Assembly: GCA_030668425.1 (NCBI GenBank)
Contig: DAOUTY010000066.1
Coordinates: 1-8,599, forward strand
Length of the DNA stretch: 8,599 nucleotides
From: Chloroflexota bacterium
GTDB taxonomy: Bacteria; Chloroflexota; Dehalococcoidia; SZUA-161
Direction: 5' to 3'
This document shows, piece by piece, positions 1-4,859 of this stretch; position 1 is the first letter of the stretch, and every line of letters begins with the position of its first letter. Both the position numbers and the translations under genes were made by a program. Under the pieces are notes generated by a model. That model was not told the DNA's origin. It worked only from the letters and a program-made list of their open reading frames with translations, and searched no databases.

Positions 1-50
1 ACTCGCGCATAGTCTAATTAACTCTGCTATCATAGGGGATTCATTAAAAT

Positions 51-64
51 TATATGCGCATATA
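51..64. repeat. Perfect 14-bp palindrome in AT-rich flank
   Basis: TATATGCGCATATA is a perfect palindrome with no spacer. It lies in the AT-rich, gene-free left edge (1-173), about 110 bp beyond the stop of the leftward PKD lipoprotein gene. It could be an operator for a gene left of the window, or chance in AT-rich DNA. Apart from this and the hairpin at 143-161, I see nothing in 1-173. Confidence 0.3.
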
Positions 65-142
65 CGCATTCTGTCAATAGCTGGAAATAATTTATCAAAG
101 AGATGGAATCAAGAGGTCATTTTATTCAGGCTAATCGCTCTC

Positions 143-161
143 GGGCGCCACACGGGCGCCC
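143..161 (-). terminator. GC-rich hairpin just after the PKD lipoprotein gene
   Basis: GGGCGCC (143-149) and GGCGCCC (155-161) form a perfect 7-bp, all-GC stem with a 5-nt loop. It begins about 12 nt past the stop codon of the leftward gene ending at 174. Position and stability suit a transcript 3' end. No U-run follows the stem on the minus strand, so it is not a textbook intrinsic terminator. It may instead be a 3'-stabilising or Rho-assisted element. Confidence 0.45.
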
Positions 162-173
162 TGTTGATCATCC

Positions 174-782
174 TCACCCACTGCATCCGGTGATACTGAT
201 GTAGTCGTGTCTGGTCAGTGTAGCTTCACATTCGGGGGTAGTGACCGTGAGGGTAACTGAATATATACCGTTTCTGGTGTAAATGTATGCCGGGTTCTGT
301 TCAGTGCTGTCTACAGTGCCATCGCTGGTGAAGTCCCACGCCCAGCTAGTGACATTGCCCATCGCCGCATTGGTGACCGACAGGTCGGTGAATTCTATCG
401 CGTTTCTGCCGCTCATTTCGGTGGGCTCAGCGATGAAGTCAGCAAAACGCGGGCAGGGGATAAACTCAAGGTAGTCCAGCTTTATTTCGGTATCATTGCC
501 ATCCGGCCCTACGACCGTCAGGCTGACTGTATAGTTACCCGGGTTGCTGTAGGTGTGCTTTGGGTACTGAAGGTCACTATCAACTACTCCGTCGTTATCG
601 AAATCCCACTGCCAGGTAGTGATGTTACCTTGTGACAGGTCAGCGAACTGGACCTCCTCTGGTATGTAGGTATTGGGGGGAATAGAGATGAACTCAGCTT
701 CGGGGGGTGCCGGCCCGCAGCCCACGAGACTACCCAGTATTAGCGCGATCACAGCCATAGCTGCTACTACTATCTTGACCAT
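174..782 (-). CDS. Two-domain PKD lipoprotein, 202 aa
   Basis: Predicted exported lipoprotein of unknown specific function. Residues 3-18 are a hydrophobic signal segment followed by the lipobox LVGC, so C22 should be lipidated and the protein anchored on the outer face of the membrane. Two PKD (Ig-like beta-sandwich) domains follow, at about 28-107 and 112-198. Each has the hallmark WDF motif (W59-F61, W148-F151) and an S/T-V-x-LTV strand (YTVSLTV 84-90; SVTLTV 175-180). Each WDF runs into an Asp-rich loop (DFDNDGVVDSD; DFTSDGTVDST) that looks able to bind calcium. Extra cysteines C110, C185 and C200 could form a disulfide in domain 2. The ATG start is backed by AGAGGA 7 nt upstream and a sigma70-like promoter at 845-873. 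PKD domains usually mediate protein or carbohydrate contact; no catalytic domain is present, so a surface adhesin or binding role is only inferred. Confidence 0.88.
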   Translation of the reverse strand: MVKIVVAAMAVIALILGSLVGCGPAPPEAEFISIPPNTYIPEEVQFADLSQGNITTWQWDFDNDGVVDSDLQYPKHTYSNPGNYTVSLTVVGPDGNDTEIKLDYLEFIPCPRFADFIAEPTEMSGRNAIEFTDLSVTNAAMGNVTSWAWDFTSDGTVDSTEQNPAYIYTRNGIYSVTLTVTTPECEATLTRHDYISITGCSG

Positions 783-844
783 TTCACTATCCTCTCCCGG
801 TTGTCGGCTTTTAGTTTGTATATGCTAAGCGCATCTGCCATTAC

Positions 845-873
845 ATTGTATAGGTCGGTGAATGTCCCGTCAA
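845..873 (-). promoter_or_regulatory. Sigma70-like promoter of the PKD lipoprotein gene
   Basis: Read on the minus strand, TTGACG (868-873) and TACAAT (845-850) are separated by exactly 17 nt; each is one mismatch from consensus. The start of transcription would fall near 838, giving a leader of about 56 nt before the ATG at 782. The gene is therefore probably transcribed independently of the histidine kinase gene upstream of it. Confidence 0.7.
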
Positions 874-877
874 CGGC

Positions 878-934
878 AGACCAGGATTGACTGAGGAGGA
901 CAAACAACGTCCTACAGAATACGCAGCCTGGTCT
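878..934. repeat. Nested inverted repeat downstream of the histidine kinase gene
   Basis: AGACCAGG (878-885) is mirrored perfectly by CCTGGTCT (927-934). Inside lies a second stem, AGGAC (897-901) with GTCCT (909-913), loop 7 nt, extended after a short bulge by CTG (891-893) with CAG (915-917). The structure sits between the kinase stop (953) and the PKD promoter (845-873). It could end or stabilise the two-component transcript, but no U-tract follows on the minus strand. Confidence 0.45.
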
Positions 935-952
935 TCGCTATTGTGTGGGACC

Positions 953-2926
953 TCATTCGGGCACCCTGAGGGTTACGGTGGTGCCGGCGCCTATATCCGA
1001 TTGGACAATCAGCGTGCCGCCAACCAACCGTGCTCTTTCCCTCATGCCTATTATGCCCAGCTTCTCGTATAGCACCAAATCGCTCGTCCTTTGTGGAACG
1101 TAGAAGCCCTGACCGTTGTCAGTGATGATGAGGGTCACCGCGTCGTCACTAAAATCTACGGTCATCTCAACAGTTGAGGCCTGGGAGTGTTTTCTAACAT
1201 TGCTCAACGCTTCCTGGGCTATGCGGAATATGGCAAGCTCGCTTTCCGGCTGAAGGCGGCGCTGATTGCCGGTGATGCTGAACTCTGTCGTCACCCCACC
1301 CTGTTTTTCGATGTCAGTGGCGAGCCACTCCAATGCCGGTACTAAACCCAGGTCATCCAGGACGGAGGGCCTGAGGTCCTGGCTGAAACGGCGTACATCT
1401 TTCAGTGCGGAATCAGTCATCTCGTGCAACTTGTCCAAACGCTCAATTGCTGGCTTGGGCAGTTTTGATTTTCCCGAGATAAGTGAGTCAAGACCACGGG
1501 AGAGGCCCACCAAGACCTGAGCCGTGTCATCATGAAGCTCCCGGGAGATACGCAGGCGTTCATCTTCCTGGGCCCTGGTTATCTGTGTGATATAATACTG
1601 CATATTCTGGCGCAGTCGCCTTTCCTCAGTGATATCCCTGACGATAGCCTGCATGCCCACTGACTCATCAGCCCTTAGCAAAGGGCTGACTTTGAGTTCT
1701 ACAAAAGCCTCCGTACCGTCCTTCCTGATCAGCCCTAACTCCACGTCTTCGCCTTGTGTATCCTCCTTTGGTTTTTCCGAGATCAACTGCTTGACCTCCT
1801 CAAGGCCCTCTGCACAGAAAATGTTATATATATCGGTGTTTTGTAGCTCTTCGTTGGAATAGCCAGTTAGCTGTTCACAGGCTCTATTGGCTGAGATGAT
1901 TCGTCCGGCTGAGGAACAGACAAAAATCGCATCGCTCGAAGTCTCAAACAGACCTCGATAGCGTTCCTCAGATAACTGCAACTGCTCGGTGACCACCTTT
2001 TGCTTGAGGGAGAGGCGAGCATGCCCGATAGCGATTCCGATTGCCTCGCCGGCAGCGTTGAGCAATTCCAGCTTTGAGCTAGTGTCCTCATGCTGATTTC
2101 TCGTCGCTATACCTAATGTCCCTGTTATGGCTACTCTCGAACGTAAAGGCGCAATTAATATTGCTCCCGTATCTTCCCGCCCGGATAGCCTTAGGCTAAG
2201 CTCGCGAGATACCTTCTCTATAACCTTGGGCTGTCCTGACTGGGCTACTTGCCCGTCAAGGTTTTCTCCTCGTTTGATCCGCTTGGCAGCATTGACGAAT
2301 TCTGGAGATAGTCCGTGATGAGCGCTGAGAATAAGGTCTTCGGTCTCGTTATCCTCCACATAAATCCAGCCAACCTCGGCCCCGGTAACATTAAGGACTT
2401 CTTTTAACGCATTCTTTGCGATCTCGTCTATATCCAAGGTCCGATAAATCATGGTGGAAATAGCGAAAAGCGAGATAAGCTGTTGCTGTTGCTGTCTAAT
2501 GGTCTGCAGAGAGTCGGTGAGTTCCTGCCGGGTATTCTCCAGACGATGGACGACCTGTTGTAGTCGATCGATCAACCAGCTTACCAGCAGACCAATATAA
2601 AGGAAGGCGATGATCTCCGCATACGCCTCTCCATGCTCTTCAGAGATAAACAAGGCTCGGGGCAGTAGAGCCAAGCTGACGAAGATGGCTGTACTCGCGC
2701 CACCCTTAAAACCGAACACTAGAGCAGCGTAAGCTACTGGAATAATAGAGAGGATGCGGTGGGTTGTGTAGCGGGCGAGTCCAATAGGGGCTCCGTCCAC
2801 GATATCCCTTATTAAGGGTATCTGATCAGCATAGTAGAAAACTGCCCCATAGGCCATTATGGCCAGTATTATCCAGAAGTGAGGAACCTTGAGCACCTGT
2901 TTCATGAGCAGCTTTGTTTTGGTCAC
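953..2926 (-). CDS. Membrane sensor histidine kinase (GAF-PAS-HisKA_3-HATPase), NarX/DegS-like, 657 aa
   Basis: Sensor kinase expected to autophosphorylate and pass phosphate to the response regulator encoded just upstream. Residues 16-34, 57-95 and 102-119 are hydrophobic, giving about four membrane segments with little extracytoplasmic sequence, so the signal is probably sensed in the membrane or cytoplasm. A Gln-rich coiled coil (121-150) leads to a GAF domain (about 160-305) and a PAS domain (about 317-435). The HisKA_3 dimerisation domain has the phosphoacceptor H465 in ELHDDTAQ. The ATPase domain shows the N box around N576 (QEALSNVRKH), G1 DNGQGF (603-608) and G2 GIIGMRERA (624-632). 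Translation starts at a GTG (2924-2926) 3 nt after the response-regulator stop with no clear ribosome site, suggesting translational coupling; the ATG at 2905 is an alternative start. The ligand of the GAF/PAS domains cannot be told from sequence. Confidence 0.93.
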   Translation of the reverse strand: MTKTKLLMKQVLKVPHFWIILAIMAYGAVFYYADQIPLIRDIVDGAPIGLARYTTHRILSIIPVAYAALVFGFKGGASTAIFVSLALLPRALFISEEHGEAYAEIIAFLYIGLLVSWLIDRLQQVVHRLENTRQELTDSLQTIRQQQQQLISLFAISTMIYRTLDIDEIAKNALKEVLNVTGAEVGWIYVEDNETEDLILSAHHGLSPEFVNAAKRIKRGENLDGQVAQSGQPKVIEKVSRELSLRLSGREDTGAILIAPLRSRVAITGTLGIATRNQHEDTSSKLELLNAAGEAIGIAIGHARLSLKQKVVTEQLQLSEERYRGLFETSSDAIFVCSSAGRIISANRACEQLTGYSNEELQNTDIYNIFCAEGLEEVKQLISEKPKEDTQGEDVELGLIRKDGTEAFVELKVSPLLRADESVGMQAIVRDITEERRLRQNMQYYITQITRAQEDERLRISRELHDDTAQVLVGLSRGLDSLISGKSKLPKPAIERLDKLHEMTDSALKDVRRFSQDLRPSVLDDLGLVPALEWLATDIEKQGGVTTEFSITGNQRRLQPESELAIFRIAQEALSNVRKHSQASTVEMTVDFSDDAVTLIITDNGQGFYVPQRTSDLVLYEKLGIIGMRERARLVGGTLIVQSDIGAGTTVTLRVPE

Positions 2927-2929
2927 GGT

Positions 2930-3595
2930 CTACATGATATCGTTCAGGGTAAACCAGCCTCTCTTTAAAGCCTCCAGCACTGCTTCAGTTCGGGAGCCTA
3001 CGTCCATCTTGGTGAATATGTTGGCTAAGTGGGCCTGCACTGTGCGCCTGCTCAAGTGAAGATGCTCAGCTATATCTCGATTAGTCATACCCTTGGCTGC
3101 TAGGCTGAGTATCTCCATCTCACGTTCGCTAAGATCCTGGGGCCGAACCGGCCCCCCAGGCTCTCCTTTGGAAGAGGCTAGACGGGCGAAAATCTTCTGG
3201 GCGATAACAGGATGGAGCACTGCTTCCCCGGCGCGTACAGCGCGGATAGCATTGATCAAGTCACTTCCCCTGACATTCTTCAGGAGGTAACCGGCAGCCC
3301 CCGCGTCTAGCAGAGCTAGTATATACTGGTCGTTATCATAGGCGGTGAGGATTAGCACTGCCGTAGCCGGGTTGTGGGCCTTGATCCGCCGCGTAGCTTC
3401 GATGCCGTTGACCTTGGGCATGGCGATATCCATTAAAACAACGTTCGGGTGGAGTTTGGCTACTAACTCAACTGCCTCTTCTCCATCGCTGGCCTCACCG
3501 ATCACCTCAATGTCGGGCTCTGCTTCCAGAAGTCCCCGTGTCCCCTCTCGGACCAGGTCGTGATCGTCGGCGAGAATTACGCTTATCTTCTCCAT
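2930..3595 (-). CDS. LuxR/NarL-family response regulator, 221 aa
   Basis: DNA-binding response regulator partner of the kinase gene that follows 3 nt later. The receiver domain (1-120) has the acidic pair D10/D11, phosphoacceptor D56 in VVLMD, T84 and K106, so it looks fully functional. A linker (about 135-152) leads to a LuxR-type helix-turn-helix (about 153-218) with LSEREMEIL, GMTNRDIAEHL and the recognition helix SRRTVQAHLANIFTKM. The reading frame is open upstream to 3820, but the true start is the ATG at 3593-3595: it directly begins the receiver sequence MEKISVILADD, has AAGGA 5 nt upstream, and lies downstream of a good promoter. The upstream extension shows no domain and would overlap that promoter. 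The length matches the family. Its targets are unknown; the divergent formate dehydrogenase operon is the obvious candidate. Confidence 0.93.
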   Translation of the reverse strand: MEKISVILADDHDLVREGTRGLLEAEPDIEVIGEASDGEEAVELVAKLHPNVVLMDIAMPKVNGIEATRRIKAHNPATAVLILTAYDNDQYILALLDAGAAGYLLKNVRGSDLINAIRAVRAGEAVLHPVIAQKIFARLASSKGEPGGPVRPQDLSEREMEILSLAAKGMTNRDIAEHLHLSRRTVQAHLANIFTKMDVGSRTEAVLEALKRGWFTLNDIM

Positions 3596-3600
3596 ACAGT

Positions 3601-3607
3601 TCCTTCC
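3601..3607 (-). promoter_or_regulatory. Ribosome binding site fixing the response regulator start
   Basis: On the minus strand GGAAGGA lies 5 nt before the ATG at 3595. It decides between this start and the longer open frame reaching 3820, which has no comparable support. Confidence 0.7.
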
Positions 3608-3637
3608 CAGGTGTTGCGGCGGCATCTGGCGGGTCTG

Positions 3638-3667
3638 ATTATACCCCTTCTGTGGTAAATATTTCAA
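3638..3667 (-). promoter_or_regulatory. Sigma70-like promoter of the two-component operon
   Basis: On the minus strand TTGAAA (3662-3667) is followed after 18 nt by a perfect TATAAT (3638-3643). Transcription would begin near 3631, about 36 nt before the response regulator ATG. The -35 box forms one arm of the inverted repeat at 3662-3677. Confidence 0.7.
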
Positions 3668-3677
3668 ACAATTGAAA
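3662..3677. repeat. Inverted repeat overlapping the -35 box, candidate operator
   Basis: TTTCAA (3662-3667) and TTGAAA (3672-3677) are perfect inverted arms around a 4-nt centre, ACAA. The left arm is the -35 hexamer of the leftward two-component promoter. A dimeric regulator bound here could control that promoter, possibly the response regulator itself. This is inferred from position; the arms are short. Confidence 0.4.
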
Positions 3678-3799
3678 CGACCAGGACAGTGCCAGAAGGA
3701 TTCGCACAGTATGTTGGGCATGGCTCGATTGCACAACTTGCCTAGTCGAAAAATAGGCCTAGTGTACCGGGTAAAACTGCTACAGTGGCGGATGAAATG

Positions 3800-3828
3800 T
3801 TGCACGCGAAATAGTAGCATGATATTAG
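3800..3828 (+). promoter_or_regulatory. Possible promoter of the formate dehydrogenase operon
   Basis: TTGCAC (3800-3805) lies 17 nt before TATTAG (3823-3828), which carries an extended -10 TG dinucleotide (TGATATTAG, from 3820). A start near 3835 would place a 20-nt leader before the ATG at 3855, with the Shine-Dalgarno site inside it. The -35 match is weak (three of six), which would suit an activator-dependent promoter. Confidence 0.35.
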
Positions 3829-3842
3829 GAAGGTTGAGTCAT

Positions 3843-3850
3843 GGAGGTGA
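3843..3850 (+). promoter_or_regulatory. Strong ribosome binding site for the small NHLP-like gene
   Basis: GGAGGTGA is a near-perfect anti-16S match, with the GGAGG core 7 nt before the ATG at 3855. It settles the start of a reading frame that is otherwise open back to 3672. Confidence 0.8.
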
Positions 3851-3854
3851 CAAA

Positions 3855-4220
3855 ATGGAGATAAAGACGAGGAAGGAAGTAGACCGGGAGCAGCAACGCG
3901 AAGGCTGGGTCGGTGTCTCGAAACTGCTGGAGGAGTTAGAGAAGGACCTGACGGCTAGGGCGGCTGGGCCAGCGGAAAGGAAAGCCCCCTCTGGAAAGGA
4001 AGCCATCCTGGAAGTGTTAGGAAGGGCGGCTGATGACCACAAATTCCTTGCCCGGTTGGCGGAGAATCCGTCCAAGGTACTACGGGAATATGACCTGTCC
4101 TCGGAGGAGAGGGCGGCCCTCGCCAGCGGAGATATCAAGAAGATAGAGAGCTGGGTAGGGAAACTGGACAAGCGGATGGCGACATGGTTGTGGTGCCGTC
4201 TGCAGCAGGAGAGTTGGTAG
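3855..4220 (+). CDS. Small NHLP/Os1348- or LigA-like protein leading the fdh operon, 121 aa
   Basis: I do not know its function. Residues about 48-100 (ILEVLGRAADDHKFLARLAENP, then REYDLSSEERAALASGD) resemble the helical domain shared by NHLP/Os1348/Franean-type RiPP leader proteins and the LigA subunit of extradiol dioxygenases: a GRA.D..F...L..nP...L.eydL..eEr.aL pattern. This family match is from memory of the pattern, not a search. The first 46 residues are charged and probably helical, with an Ala/Pro linker at 36-46. The C-terminus (107-121) is short, with three Trp and the only Cys (C114). No signal peptide or membrane segment is present. The start is fixed by the strong ribosome site at 3843-3850. 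It is the first gene of the operon, 92 bp ahead of the NuoE-like gene, so an assembly, regulatory or accessory role in the formate dehydrogenase complex is plausible; a RiPP precursor role is an alternative. Confidence 0.82.
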   Translation: MEIKTRKEVDREQQREGWVGVSKLLEELEKDLTARAAGPAERKAPSGKEAILEVLGRAADDHKFLARLAENPSKVLREYDLSSEERAALASGDIKKIESWVGKLDKRMATWLWCRLQQESW

Positions 4221-4302
4221 ACCTCTACCGACACTGATTAGCGATCGAGAGAGCTTCACCGTTATATCCTGGGCGAGATGATGTTCACTGAAGAGAAAAC
4301 AT

Positions 4303-4306
4303 GAGG
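4303..4306 (+). promoter_or_regulatory. Ribosome binding site choosing the NuoE-like start
   Basis: GAGG lies 6 nt before the ATG at 4313. The in-frame ATG at 4301, four codons earlier, has only a weak purine stretch upstream and overlaps this site, so 4313 is preferred. The difference is four residues outside any domain. Confidence 0.5.
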
Positions 4307-4312
4307 TGCGAA

Positions 4313-4828
4313 ATGACACTTCAACAAGTGGCGCCTACAGTCCCGCAGGCAGAAGAGAATACTGTCGAGGGGCAGGTAGCAGATATTTTGGCGTTATATA
4401 AAGGTGAGCAAAGTGAGCTAATCCCGATACTTCAACGAGTGCAGGGAGAATTAGGCTATTTGCCCGAACTGGCAATGAGGCAGGTAGCCGGATTTGTCGG
4501 CGTGCCGGACAGTAAAGTATTCGGGATAGCTACGTTCTACGCTCAATTCAAGCTCGTGCCGACTGGCCGAAAAATCATAAGGGTATGTCGGGGTACGGGG
4601 TGCCACGTACGTGGAGCGACTCGGCTTCTCAGCGAGCTGGAGAAAGAGTTGGGCATCGGGCCCGGGGAAACCACGCCTGATCTGGAGTATACGCTGGAAA
4701 CCGTTGCTTGCTTTGGCTCCTGTGCTCTGGCACCAATTGTGGTAGTTGATGATAAGGTGCATGGCAGGATGACAGTGCCCAAAGTGAGGAAGTTAGTGGA
4801 GGATGAGCCGGTCAGTTCCCAAGGTTAG
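4313..4828 (+). CDS. nuoE: NuoE/HndA-type [2Fe-2S] subunit of NAD-linked formate dehydrogenase, 171 aa
   Basis: The 24-kDa-type subunit of an NADH-oxidoreductase module. It carries one [2Fe-2S] cluster in a thioredoxin-like fold and sits beside the FMN subunit as an electron carrier. An N-terminal helical bundle (about 15-80) contains the family signatures IPILQRVQGELGYLP and VFGIATFYAQF. The four cluster ligands are C92 and C97 (CRGTGC) and C133 and C137 (CFGSC), all present. Length is normal for the family. The next gene (NuoF-like) starts 31 bp later, preceded by AAGGAGG, so the two are cotranscribed. Homologues serve complex I, HydABC/Hnd hydrogenases and NAD-dependent formate dehydrogenases; the third gene here points to the last. 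An ATG at 4301 would add four residues. Confidence 0.93.
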   Translation: MTLQQVAPTVPQAEENTVEGQVADILALYKGEQSELIPILQRVQGELGYLPELAMRQVAGFVGVPDSKVFGIATFYAQFKLVPTGRKIIRVCRGTGCHVRGATRLLSELEKELGIGPGETTPDLEYTLETVACFGSCALAPIVVVDDKVHGRMTVPKVRKLVEDEPVSSQG

Positions 4829-4859
4829 CTTATACGACCCGTGGGTTTAAGGAGGCGCG

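Noticed and set aside
887..1072. Small rightward open frame in the kinase-PKD gap
   Set aside because: Most of it overlaps the C-terminal end of the kinase gene on the other strand, and nothing in its product is recognisable.
3729..3805. Two TTGCAC copies in the divergent region as direct-repeat operator
   Set aside because: The shared core is only six bases and the copies are 71 bp apart, well within chance; only the second is kept, as a weak -35 box.
3596..3820. N-terminal extension of the response regulator to 3820
   Set aside because: The receiver domain starts exactly at the ATG at 3595, which has a good ribosome site; the extension would overlap the TTGAAA-18-TATAAT promoter.
3672..3854. 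Upstream extension of the small NHLP-like gene to an ATG at 3672
   Set aside because: It has no ribosome site, would run through the divergent promoter region, and encodes no recognisable domain, while GGAGGTGA sits just before the ATG at 3855.
3839..4234. 131-codon leftward open frame opposite the small NHLP-like gene
   Set aside because: The sense gene has a near-perfect ribosome site and a family-like pattern; the antisense product is Ser/Arg-rich with no motif.
4221..4312. Possible internal promoter ahead of the NuoE-like gene (TTATAT near 4261)
   Set aside because: No convincing -35 box at proper spacing; the short gap fits read-through from the small upstream gene.
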